Notes under the pieces: generated by a model | What the model was told of the DNA's origin: nothing | Databases searched by the model: none | Seen by the model: only the letters and a program-made list of their open reading frames with translations | Shown here: positions 44,694 to 52,120 of the stretch, piece after piece | Numbering within the stretch: position 1 is the stretch's first letter | How the letters are laid out: every line of letters begins with the position of its first letter | Program-made: the position numbers and the translations under genes | Origin: Streptomyces bicolor | GTDB taxonomy: Bacteria; Actinomycetota; Actinomycetes; Streptomycetales; Streptomycetaceae | DNA length: 64,000 nucleotides | Direction: 5' to 3' | Assembly: GCF_000719285.1 (NCBI RefSeq) | Contig: NZ_JOFS01000026.1 | Span: 1 to 64,000, forward strand

Positions 44694-44997
44694 CGAGGGC
44701 ACCTCCGGTCTCGCCGCGCAGTCCGGGCACCACTCGGGCGCCGGTGAGCGGGACGAGTTCGACGTCGACGGGGATCCCGGGCTCGAAGCGCACGGCGGTG
44801 CCGGCGGCGATGTTGAGCCGCTTGCCGCGCGCTGCGTCGCGGTCGAAGTCCAGACCGGGGTTGGCCTCGGCGAAGTGGTAGTGGGAGCCGACCTGGACGG
44901 GCCGGTCGGCGGCGTTGAGGACGGTCAGCCGGGTGACCTCCCGGCCCTCGTTGTAGGCAATCGGGCCGTCGGCGAACAGGATCTCTCCGGGGATCAT
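44686..44997 (-). CDS. ureB: urease beta subunit
   Basis: The 103-residue structural subunit begins [20 protein letters not shown] and contains [39 protein letters not shown], the family signature. It packs around UreC in the urease trimer. It overlaps ureC by eight bases and follows ureA by 11. Confidence 0.96.
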
Positions 44998-45008
44998 CGA
45001 GGCCCCCT

Positions 45009-45311
45009 TCAGACGATCGGGTCGTGGACGGTGACGAGCTTGGTGCCGTCCGGGAAGGTCGCCTCGACCTGGACGTCGTGGATCATCTCGGGGATGCCCT
45101 CCATGACGTCGTCCCGGGTGAGGAGCTTGCGGCCGGAGGACATGAGCTCGGCGACCGTACGGCCGTCACGGGCGCCCTCGAGGATGTGCGACGTGATGAG
45201 GGCGACCGCCTCGGGGTGGTTCAGCTTGAGGCCCCGGGCCCGGCGCTTCTCGGCGACGTCGGCCGCCACATGGATGAGCAGCCTCTCTTGCTCGTGCGGG
45301 GTCAGTTGCAC
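45009..45311 (-). CDS. ureA: urease gamma subunit
   Basis: A 100-residue protein, the usual length of Ure[40 protein letters not shown] with the conserved [22 protein letters not shown]. The GTG at 45311 follows AGGTGGG and gives the family N terminus; longer frames do not. It leads the urease operon. A GlnR-like box lies about 100 bases upstream. Confidence 0.95.
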   Translation of the reverse strand: MQLTPHEQERLLIHVAADVAEKRRARGLKLNHPEAVALITSHILEGARDGRTVAELMSSGRKLLTRDDVMEGIPEMIHDVQVEATFPDGTKLVTVHDPIV

Positions 45312-45412
45312 GTCCCACCTCACAGTCCTCGCTCCGGACCGTGCGGGGTCCGGTTGCCGCAGCCACGGGGCAAAGTCCCTGGTGGCGTGGATGGGCAGGC
45401 TAGTTGGACCGC

Positions 45413-45428
45413 ATTTCAAGCAAGTTAA
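45413..45428 (-). promoter_or_regulatory. candidate GlnR box of the urease operon
   Basis: On the minus strand TTAAC-N6-GAAAT matches the GlnR half-box pair gTnAC-N6-GaAAc at 7 of 8 informative positions. It lies about 100 bases upstream of ureA. Urease genes are known GlnR targets in S. coelicolor. Only one a/b box is clear. Confidence 0.5.
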
Positions 45429-45443
45429 CCGAGCTGTGATCTC

Positions 45444-46073
45444 TCAGGCGCCCGGCTGCGCGTCCGGCATGCTCATCAGCGCTCGCAGACCGTCCTGGAG
45501 GACCTCCACCGGCGCCGTCCCGAAGAGGGCCTGCTGGGCGATGAACCCCTGCACCGAGGCGACCATGGTGCGTGCCGCGTGTTCCGCGGGGATGTCCGAC
45601 CGCATCATCCCGGCCTCCTGGTACGCCTCGACGGCCTGCACCCACCTCTCGCGCAGCTCCGTGTACACGTCCGTCAGCACGGCCGCCAGCTCCTCGTTGC
45701 GCACCGTCTCCGCCCAGACCTGCAGCATCAGGCGCGGGAACAGCGGTTCACCGTCGCCGTTGAGGGACGACCAGACGCGCAGGGTCCGCCCCAGCACCAG
45801 GCCGACCAGGATGTCCGGCGGTGGCGGCGGGCTGTGCCGGGTCACGTCCTCGAAGGCCGCGCGGATCTCGCCGAGCACCTCTTTGACGATCGCCGCGATC
45901 AGCTCGTCCTTGCCGCTGAAGTAGCGGTACACCGCGCCGGCCGAGAGGTCGACCTCCTTCAGCACGTCCTGCATCGACGTGGCATGGAAGCCGTTGCGCG
46001 CGAAGAGGCGCGCGGCGCCGTCGAGGATCTGCCGGCGGCGGGCATCGAGGTGTTCCTGGGACACGCGGGCCAT
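45444..46073 (-). CDS. TetR-family transcriptional regulator
   Basis: A 209-residue TetR protein with helix-turn-helix MQDVLKEVDLSAGAVYRYFSGKDEL (about residues 30-55). It is divergent from a membrane protein gene; two near-identical direct repeats occupy the gap, so it probably represses that gene and itself. Confidence 0.92.
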   Translation of the reverse strand: MARVSQEHLDARRRQILDGAARLFARNGFHATSMQDVLKEVDLSAGAVYRYFSGKDELIAAIVKEVLGEIRAAFEDVTRHSPPPPPDILVGLVLGRTLRVWSSLNGDGEPLFPRLMLQVWAETVRNEELAAVLTDVYTELRERWVQAVEAYQEAGMMRSDIPAEHAARTMVASVQGFIAQQALFGTAPVEVLQDGLRALMSMPDAQPGA

Positions 46074-46084
46074 GCGCCCAAAGT

Positions 46085-46161
46085 AAAACGAACATTCCTT
46101 CTTGACAAGGCACCGCTACGGCGAGACGGTGTCCGCGTACCTAAAACGAACGATCCTTCTT
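46085..46161. promoter_or_regulatory. duplicated TetR operator candidates and promoter
   Basis: AAAACGAACATTCCTTCTT (46085-46103) and AAAACGAACGATCCTTCTT (46143-46161) match at 17 of 19 bases and lie 58 bases apart. A TTGACA (46102-46107) overlaps the end of the first and has a weak GACGGT -10 17 bases on. The copies sit next to each divergent start. Confidence 0.6.
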
Positions 46162-46196
46162 TTTAGCGGGATACCCCGCAGCACCGGAGGGAAGCC

Positions 46197-47180
46197 ATGT
46201 CCACCCGTCGCATGATCGCGGTCGTCGTCCTCGTCCCCGTCCTCGCCGCACTCGCCCTGTGGGCCTTCGCCTGGCCCGCCGCCCGCACCGCCCCGCGCGA
46301 CCTGCCGCTCGGCGTGGCCGGACCGGCCGCCGCCACATCCCAGGTGGAGCGGCGACTCGCTCAGCAGGACGGCGCCTTCGAGATACACCGCTACGCCGAC
46401 GAGGCCGCCGCCCGGGACGCCATCGAGGACCGGACCGTATACGGCGCGATCGTCGTCACGCCCCAGGGACCGGCACTGCTGACCGCCTCGGCCGCGAGCC
46501 CGACGGTCGCCCAGCTGCTCCAGCAGGCGGTGGCGAAGCAAGCCGCAGCCGAGGGCACCGAGGTCAAGACGGTCGACGTGGTGCCCGCACCCGGGACCGA
46601 CCCGCGCGGCGCCGCCCTCAACGCGAGCGTCCTGCCGCTCGCCCTGGCCGGCATGGCGGCCGGCGCGGCGGTGACCCTCCTCGGGCTGCGCGGCATCCGC
46701 GCCGTGACCGCCCTGGTCGGCGCCGCCGCCCTGATCGGCGTGACCGCGGCCGCCCTCGCGCACAGCTGGCTGGAGGTCCTCACCGGCGACTGGTGGACGG
46801 AGGCCGCGGTGTTCACCCTGGCCACGCTGGCGGTGAGCGCCGCCGTCGCGGGGCTCGCCGCACTGATCGGCGCCGCGGGCATCGGCCTCGTGTCGTTCGT
46901 GGTCATGTTCCTCGGCAACCCGTTCTCGGGGGCGTCCTCCGCCCCGCAGATGCTGCCCGAGCCGGTCGGCGCGATCGGTCAGTGGCTGCCGCCGGGCGCG
47001 GGCGCGAGCCTGCTGCGCTCGGTGTCGTTCTTCGACGGCGCCGCCGCGACCGGACCCGCCCTGACGCTGACCTGGTGGGCCGCGCTGGGTCTGGGTGCCG
47101 TACTGCTCGGGAACGCCATGAAGTCCCGCAGGCCGAGCACCGGGCCCGCGCCGGCCCAGGAACTCGCCACCGTCGGCTGA
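46197..47180 (+). CDS. integral membrane protein, YhgE/ABC-2-like exporter component
   Basis: A 327-residue protein: an N-terminal membrane anchor (about 5-25), a soluble domain of about 110 residues (PLGVAGPAAATSQVERRLAQQDGAFEIHRYADEAAARDAIEDRTVYGAIVV) and five or six C-terminal membrane helices from about residue 145. This matches YhgE/Pip and ABC-2 permease-like proteins linked to export. No ATPase gene adjoins. It is divergent from the TetR gene that probably represses it. Confidence 0.8.
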   Translation: MSTRRMIAVVVLVPVLAALALWAFAWPAARTAPRDLPLGVAGPAAATSQVERRLAQQDGAFEIHRYADEAAARDAIEDRTVYGAIVVTPQGPALLTASAASPTVAQLLQQAVAKQAAAEGTEVKTVDVVPAPGTDPRGAALNASVLPLALAGMAAGAAVTLLGLRGIRAVTALVGAAALIGVTAAALAHSWLEVLTGDWWTEAAVFTLATLAVSAAVAGLAALIGAAGIGLVSFVVMFLGNPFSGASSAPQMLPEPVGAIGQWLPPGAGASLLRSVSFFDGAAATGPALTLTWWAALGLGAVLLGNAMKSRRPSTGPAPAQELATVG

Positions 47181-47292
47181 CCGGCCGCCCGGCCGCACCG
47201 AACCGACCGTGCACCCCCGCTGTAGCGGACGGGGGTGCACGGTCTCGTCGTTTGCGCGCAGGACTGCCGCGAAGGACTTCCGCGGCGGGCGG

Positions 47293-47571
47293 CTACGAGG
47301 GGGCGGGCCCCCGATGCTCGGCCGCGATACCGAACCGCTGCCGTTCGCGGGGAGCGGAAGCAACGCCACGGACGCTGGAGACCGAGCTGATCACCTGGTC
47401 CTCGACGGGCGCGTCGAGGGCGTCGAGTCGCTCGAGGTCAGCGGCGGAGACGAGGGCGACGAGGGGCTTTCCGTGGCGCGTCACGACGACGCGCTCACCG
47501 CCGTACACCACGCGATTGATCAGTTCGGCGAGCTCAGCCCTGGCTTGCGTCACCGGAATCTCGTAGGCCAT
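47293..47571 (-). CDS. orphan Phd/YefM-family antitoxin
   Basis: A 92-residue protein whose first 60 residues match Phd/YefM antitoxins: MAYEIPVTQARAELAELINRVVYGGERVVVTRHGKPLVALVSAADLERLDAL. These bind DNA as dimers and neutralise a toxin with their C-terminal tail. The downstream DNA to 47180 holds no toxin gene and the next gene upstream is a divergent clpP. It is therefore an orphan, either a relic or a stand-alone regulator. Confidence 0.82.
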   Translation of the reverse strand: MAYEIPVTQARAELAELINRVVYGGERVVVTRHGKPLVALVSAADLERLDALDAPVEDQVISSVSSVRGVASAPRERQRFGIAAEHRGPAPS

Positions 47572-47639
47572 GCTCCCTACATTACGTCATGTACGTCCTG
47601 TACATTTTTTACAGGCACCCCGGCAAGGGAGCGTGAGCC

Positions 47640-48275
47640 ATGACCCGACCGTCCGCCCGCTATGTGCTGCCCGAGTTCACCGAGCGCACGAGTTTCGGCA
47701 CCAAGACGCAGGACCCGTACTCGAAGCTGCTGGAGGAGCGGATCGTCTTCCTCGGCACGCCGATCGACGACACCTCCGCGAACGACGTGATGGCCCAGTT
47801 CATGTACCTGGAGCACAGGGACCCCGACCGGGACATCTCGCTGTACATCAATTCGCCCGGCGGCTCGTTCAGCGCCATGTCGGCGGTCTACGACACGATG
47901 CAGTACGTCACCTGCGACGTGGAGACGATCTGCCTGGGCCAGGCCGGCTCGGCCGCCGCGGTGCTGCTCGGGTCGGGCACTCCGGGCAAACGGTTCGCAC
48001 TCCCGGGGGCCCGGGTGGTGATCCATCAGCCGGGGCTGCCCGAGCCGATCGAGGGCCAGGCGAGCGATCTGGCCATCCAGGCCGACGAACTGACGCGCAT
48101 TCGGGTCCGGCTGGAGGAGATGCTCGCCCGGCACACCGGGCGCAGCCGTGAGCAGGTGAGCGAGGACATCGAGCGGGACAAGATCCTGAGCGCCCAGGAG
48201 GCGCTGGAGTACGGCCTGGTGGACCGGATCATCCCCAGCCGCAAGGCCACCCTCGCTCCGCCGACGGGGAGGTGA
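47640..48275 (+). CDS. ClpP-family serine protease subunit
   Basis: A 211-residue ClpP with an intact triad: S104 in [15 protein letters not shown]129 in VVIHQPG and D180 in [21 protein letters not shown]. It resembles the accessory ClpP paralogues of Streptomyces and stands apart from clpX or another clpP. It may form mixed complexes with ClpP from other loci or be used under stress. The ATG follows AAGGGAG. A 102-residue gene follows seven bases on. Confidence 0.9.
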   Translation: MTRPSARYVLPEFTERTSFGTKTQDPYSKLLEERIVFLGTPIDDTSANDVMAQFMYLEHRDPDRDISLYINSPGGSFSAMSAVYDTMQYVTCDVETICLGQAGSAAAVLLGSGTPGKRFALPGARVVIHQPGLPEPIEGQASDLAIQADELTRIRVRLEEMLARHTGRSREQVSEDIERDKILSAQEALEYGLVDRIIPSRKATLAPPTGR

Positions 48276-48282
48276 TCGGCCG

Positions 48283-48591
48283 GTGCTCCCACCCGAGTTG
48301 CCGCCCCTGCCCGCACTGACGCGGGCGGAGGGAGAGTTGATCGACCGTTATCTCGATGTGGTGGACCTGCTCGGCCGTATCAACCCGGCGCAGTACGGCG
48401 ACACCTACCGAGGACTGCGCGCAGCCCAGGCGCTGGTCGCCAAGGCGGCCGAGCTCCGGGACGCGCTGGCGCTGATGCACCAGCGGGGCGAGACGGAGCT
48501 GCACGCTCCCACGCTGGCGCGTGCGTTGCGCGTGCTGGACGGAGAGCGCCGCACGGCTCGCGTCACGTTGCCGCCGCGCTCCGACAGTTGA
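48283..48591 (+). CDS. small helical protein downstream of clpP
   Basis: A 102-residue soluble protein starting at GTG (MLPPELPPLPALTRAEGELIDRYLDVVDLLGR), mostly helical, with QALVAKAAELRDALALMHQRGE. It follows clpP by seven bases, with GGGGAGG inside the end of clpP. I do not recognise a family. The tight spacing suggests a functional link to the ClpP paralogue. Confidence 0.7.
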   Translation: MLPPELPPLPALTRAEGELIDRYLDVVDLLGRINPAQYGDTYRGLRAAQALVAKAAELRDALALMHQRGETELHAPTLARALRVLDGERRTARVTLPPRSDS

Positions 48592-49145
48592 CGAGGCGGA
48601 GGGACCGGTTCCGGCGTCTCGGCCCACTGACGGGGCGTCCGGAACGAGGCTGAAACGGACCAAACGGCGTACCCCCTTTCGGCGTAGCCACCTGTCCATT
48701 TGCGGGCCCGTCAGGGTTGCGCAACAGGCATGACTCCAAGGCGCGATTAATCGTTTTATCGCTGGTCCGGGCCTCCTCAGGCAGGTGGACACCTACTCCG
48801 AGACGGGGGTGCCCACCCGAACGGGTGAGTGGTGAGTAACCCCACAAATCCCCGATTGCGTTGGGTATTTCGCTCATCCGTGCGCCAAGATCCCTGTCTG
48901 ACGACAAGCCCCCGCCAAAACGGCGGGGCGGTCCGGGCGGACGCCGAGTCCTGCCGCCGCCCGGATGACCGGTCGACAGGAGTGGATCGGCAGGAGTGGA
49001 GGACCCAAGCAAGACGGGTCGCCGGTGCGGACGTTCGTTCGAGCCGAGCAGCCCTTGGGGTGAAGCCGCGGCAACGCGGCCGGGCAACTTCGCCAGCCCG
49101 AATCCGACAGGTCATCCTTCACAGGCGGCTGACGAAGGGTTGCGC
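48592..49145. other. 554-base intergenic region: structured leader of the NlpC/P60 gene
   Basis: The first 190 bases hold no gene. An AT-richer patch (near 48745, ATTAATCGTTTTATCG) and a CCCCGCC-AAAAC-GGCGGGG hairpin (48910-48928) precede the c-di-AMP riboswitch (48995-49141). The promoter of the leader is probably in or before the AT-rich patch. Confidence 0.6.
48995..49141 (+). ncRNA. c-di-AMP riboswitch (ydaO/yuaA type)
   Basis: The leader carries the conserved ydaO features: ACGGGTCGCCGGTGC on the 5' side (49014-49028), the CTTGGGGTGAAG core (49054-49065), CCGGGCAACTTCGCC, then CCCGAATCCGACAGGTCATC and CACAGGCGGCTGACGAAGG at the 3' end. It ends just before the NlpC/P60 start, where GAAGG can serve as the ribosome binding site. 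In Streptomyces this class is known upstream of wall-hydrolase genes such as rpfA. Binding of c-di-AMP would lower expression. Confidence 0.88.
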
Positions 49146-49619
49146 ATGACTGCGCTCAATCGTGTCCCGTCGCTCATGGCCCGGGCCGGTACGGCCTCGG
49201 CTCTCACGCTCGCCGCGGTGGGCGGCACCATCGTCGCCCCCGGCTTCGCCTCCGAGGCGGAAGCCGCGACACCGGCGACGAAGGCACTTCAGATCGCGGC
49301 CTCGAAGAAGGGCTCCCCGTACAAGTGGGGCGCCGCCGGGCCGAACAGGTTCGACTGCTCCGGGCTCACGCTGTACTCGTTCAAGAAAGCGGGCAAGAAG
49401 CTGCCCCGTACGGCGGCCCAGCAGTACAACAAGACCCGCCACATCTCCGCCAAGAACCGCAAGGCCGGAGACCTGGTGTTCTTCCACTCGGGGTCGAACG
49501 TCTACCACGTCGGCATCTACGCCGGGAAGGGAAAGATCTGGCACTCCCCGAAGAGCGGGGACGTCGTGAGGCTGCAGAAGATCTGGACCAAGAGCGTGTG
49601 GTACGGCCGGGTCAAGTGA
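49146..49619 (+). CDS. secreted NlpC/P60 cell-wall endopeptidase
   Basis: The 157-residue product has a signal peptide (cleavage likely after ASEAEAA, about residue 41) and a single NlpC/P60 domain. The catalytic residues are C71 in FDCSGLTLYS, H121 in VYHVGIYAG and H133 in KIWHSP. It cleaves peptide stems of peptidoglycan outside the cell. It lacks a wall-binding domain. A c-di-AMP riboswitch precedes it, linking wall hydrolysis to the osmotic second messenger. Confidence 0.93.
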   Translation: MTALNRVPSLMARAGTASALTLAAVGGTIVAPGFASEAEAATPATKALQIAASKKGSPYKWGAAGPNRFDCSGLTLYSFKKAGKKLPRTAAQQYNKTRHISAKNRKAGDLVFFHSGSNVYHVGIYAGKGKIWHSPKSGDVVRLQKIWTKSVWYGRVK

Positions 49620-49623
49620 CCCT

Positions 49624-49669
49624 CCCGGGGGCGGTGACGGCGCCCTGACGCGCCGTCACCGCCCCCGGG
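49624..49669. terminator. strong bidirectional terminator after nlpC
   Basis: A perfect 19-base stem (49624-49642 with 49651-49669) and an eight-base loop lie between the converging NlpC/P60 and LysE genes, one of the strongest hairpins in the window. No T run follows. Confidence 0.85.
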
Positions 49670-49673
49670 GCCC

Positions 49674-50291
49674 TCAGACGACGGCCAGCACCGGCCCGGC
49701 GAGGAGCGCCCCGCCGAAGGCCGTCAGCGCGGCGCCCGTGCCGAGCGTGACCGCCCGGGCGACCCGCGGCCTGCGCAGCCACCTGCCGAGCCGGTCCACG
49801 AGCAGCGCGACCACCTGGAACCACACCAGCGCGATCGCGAGCACGATCAGGGCGAGCAGCAGGGTCCTGGGCAGCGCGGGAGCACCCGCGGGCACGAACT
49901 GCGGCAGCACGCTGAGGAAGGTGAGGGACGCCTTCGGGTTGAGGGCGTTGGTGACAAAGCCCTGCCGCAGCGGTCGCGCGGTGGAGTCCTCGCGTGTGTC
50001 GGCCACGTCGGTGTGCCGCTGCCGCAGCGTCTGGACGCCCAGGTACAGCACATAGGCGCCGCCCACCACCTGGAGCGCCCGGAACAGCGCCGGTACGGCG
50101 GCCAGCACGGCGGCGACTCCGACCACCGCGAGCGTCACATGGACCAGCAGTCCGGCCCCGATCCCGAGCGCGCAGGCGATGCCCGCCCGGCGGGAGACGA
50201 GGGCGTTGCGTACGACGACGGTGAAGTCGGCCCCGGGCATGGCGACCAGGCCGGCGGAGACCCCGGTGAAGGCGATGAGCTGAGCGTCCAT
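49674..50291 (-). CDS. LysE/RhtB-family exporter
   Basis: A 205-residue membrane protein of the LysE amino-acid exporter family, with six membrane helices and the signature FTGVSAGLVAMPGADFTVVVRNALVSRRAG at residues 8-37, plus FVTNALNPKASLTFLSVLPQFV. It is divergent from a LysR gene that probably activates it when its substrate accumulates. Confidence 0.93.
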   Translation of the reverse strand: MDAQLIAFTGVSAGLVAMPGADFTVVVRNALVSRRAGIACALGIGAGLLVHVTLAVVGVAAVLAAVPALFRALQVVGGAYVLYLGVQTLRQRHTDVADTREDSTARPLRQGFVTNALNPKASLTFLSVLPQFVPAGAPALPRTLLLALIVLAIALVWFQVVALLVDRLGRWLRRPRVARAVTLGTGAALTAFGGALLAGPVLAVV

Positions 50292-50380
50292 GCGGCCAGG
50301 GTGCCGTGCGGATGCCTTCAGCAGGTATTTCGAATATCCTGGGGATTCCTAAAGCATCTCTTAAGGCTCGGGAGGCTCGC

Positions 50381-51298
50381 GTGTACGACCCGACCCGCCT
50401 CGCCGCCCTGGTGGCGGTCGCGGAGGCGGGTTCGATCACCCGGGCGGCCGAGCGGCTCGGCTACACCACCCCGGCGCTCTCCCAGCAACTGGCCAAGCTC
50501 GAGCGCGAGGCGGGCACCGCCCTTCTGGTACGGCACCATCGCGGGGCGCGGCTGACGGGTGCCGGCGAGCTGCTGGTGGCGCGGGCGCGGCGGGTGCTCG
50601 ACGAACTGGAGCGGGCCCGGCACGAACTGGCCCGGCTGACCGGTCTCTCGGGCGGCACGCTCCGGCTGGGCACCTTCCAGACCGCCGGCATCCATCTGCT
50701 GCCACCGGTCCTCAGCGCCTTCCGCCGGGCGCATCCCGACGTGGAGCTGACCGTCGCCGACTACGAACCGTCGGCCGGTGTCTCCGCCGTGGCGGCCGGC
50801 GAGGTCGATCTGGCGCTGACCCACGCGTACGAGCCCGGCGCCCCGGCCCCGCTCCCGTCCTCCGTCGGCATCGAGCCGATCCTCGTCGAGGAACTGGTCC
50901 TGGTCTCCGCTCCGGGCCACGCCCTCACCAGCGCAACCGCGCGGCTGCCGCTGACCGAACTCGCCGGCCAGCCCCTGATCAGCATGGCACCGGACGCCCC
51001 GGCCCGACGGGAGGTCGAGGCGACCCTGGCCCGGGCAGGGGCCACGCCCTCGGTCCTGGTCCCGACACCCGGGTATCTCCTGGTGTGCGCGCTGGCCAGT
51101 GCGGGGCTCGGCGTCGCGGTGGTACCGGAGATGGTGGCGCGGACATCGGTGACGCCGGTGGGGGTGCGGGCGCTGGAAGGTGGAGGGCTGCGCCGTACGA
51201 TTTCGGTCGCCTTCCGCAGCGACGAGACAACACCTGCGGCGGATGCCTTCCGGGCGCTGCTGCGCGGAACTTTCAACCGAGCCCAGCAGCAGGCCTGA
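50381..51298 (+). CDS. LysR-family transcriptional regulator
   Basis: A 305-residue LysR protein: winged helix-turn-helix (about 4-62, LAALVAVAEAGSITRAAERLGYTTPALSQQLAKLE) and a substrate-binding domain (about 90-300). The GTG at 50381 follows GGAGG by five bases; a longer frame from 50306 has no site. It is divergent from the LysE exporter with 89 bases between, containing an imperfect AT-rich dyad (near 50328-50348). Confidence 0.92.
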   Translation: MYDPTRLAALVAVAEAGSITRAAERLGYTTPALSQQLAKLEREAGTALLVRHHRGARLTGAGELLVARARRVLDELERARHELARLTGLSGGTLRLGTFQTAGIHLLPPVLSAFRRAHPDVELTVADYEPSAGVSAVAAGEVDLALTHAYEPGAPAPLPSSVGIEPILVEELVLVSAPGHALTSATARLPLTELAGQPLISMAPDAPARREVEATLARAGATPSVLVPTPGYLLVCALASAGLGVAVVPEMVARTSVTPVGVRALEGGGLRRTISVAFRSDETTPAADAFRALLRGTFNRAQQQA

Positions 51299-51338
51299 GC
51301 GCGGCCGGCCGAGCCCACTCCGGTTCGGCAACGTCCTC

Positions 51339-51436
51339 AAGGGGCGCGGGGCTGTGTCGATATGCGGCTCCGCCGCGTTGGGGGTCCCCCCGCTCGAGCG
51401 AAGCCGAGAGTGGGGGAGCGACCAGCCACAACGGCG
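51339..51436. repeat. dispersed Streptomyces intergenic repeat with inserted palindromic element
   Basis: AAGGGGCGCGGGGCTGTGTC, then GCGGCTCCGCCGC, then a 40-base element (51380-51419) and GCGACCAGCCACAA. Without the 40-base element it is close to the reverse complement of 19398-19465. The element has a relative inside the SARP gene (3658-3697). Confidence 0.65.
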
Positions 51437-51463
51437 CCGTAGCCGACAGACAGCCCATCCCGG

Positions 51464-51907
51464 CTATTCCCGCGGAGCGCTCGCCGCCGGAACAGTCCAC
51501 GGCAACTCGATGGACACGGTCTTGCCACCCTCCCGCGTCGGCCGCACCCTCAGATTGCCGCCGCACTCCGCGGTCAGCCAGCGGATGATGACCAGGCCGC
51601 GCCCGTTGTCCTGCTGGACGGCGGCCGGCAACCGCCGGGGCAACCGCGGGTGACTGTCGGTCACCCCGATGCGCAGCGTTTCGTCACGGTCCAGCTCGAT
51701 GTCCACGCGGAAGGTGGGTGACTGTCCCAGGGTGTGCTGTACGGCGTTGGTGGTGAGTTCGGACACGATCAGCCGGATGGTCTCCGCCACCTCGGTGTCC
51801 GGCGGGAGTCCCCACTCCGCGAGGGTGGAGACCACGTAGGCCCGGGCCGCGGAGACCGAAGCGGGATCGCTCGGCAGAGTGACGGATGCTTCCAGGTGAT
51901 CTGCCAT
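51464..51907 (-). CDS. RsbW-like ATP-binding protein of the AbaA/WhiJ triad
   Basis: A 147-residue histidine-kinase-like ATPase domain: the N box is IVSELTTNAVQHTLG, the G1 box IGVTDSHPRLPRRL, and the G2-like GRGLVIIRWLTAECG. Proteins of this kind act as anti-sigma kinases or accompany WhiJ-like regulators. It is divergent from the XRE/DUF5753 gene with DUF397 beyond, the arrangement known from abaA and whiJ loci in S. coelicolor. Confidence 0.87.
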   Translation of the reverse strand: MADHLEASVTLPSDPASVSAARAYVVSTLAEWGLPPDTEVAETIRLIVSELTTNAVQHTLGQSPTFRVDIELDRDETLRIGVTDSHPRLPRRLPAAVQQDNGRGLVIIRWLTAECGGNLRVRPTREGGKTVSIELPWTVPAASAPRE

Positions 51908-52033
51908 GGCGACGTCGTCCCTTTCCCAACGGGACCGTAGTCCGACACGGAGCGGATGGTTCGAGTACGGTCCCGGACTGGTGCTTCGTCGCCAGACTGC
52001 CATTACCAGGGCCGTCAGGGTGCCGATCCACCA

Positions 52034-52049
52034 AGATATGCATATATCT
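52034..52049. promoter_or_regulatory. AT-rich palindrome in the WhiJ-triad divergent promoter
   Basis: AGATAT-GCAT-ATATCT, with a perfect inner palindrome ATATGCATAT, stands out in DNA of about 70% GC. It lies 72 bases before the WhiJ-like gene and is a candidate operator. Confidence 0.5.
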
Positions 52050-52120
52050 GTCGCTCGAAGCGGTGAACTCTGCGACGGCAGACCGTATTTGGGCGGCTCG
52101 GTTGGAGTAAGGAGTTCTCC

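Noticed and set aside
48563..49087. Open frame on the minus strand across the riboswitch region
   Set aside because: It overlaps a structured RNA with known conserved blocks, and its translation shows no family.
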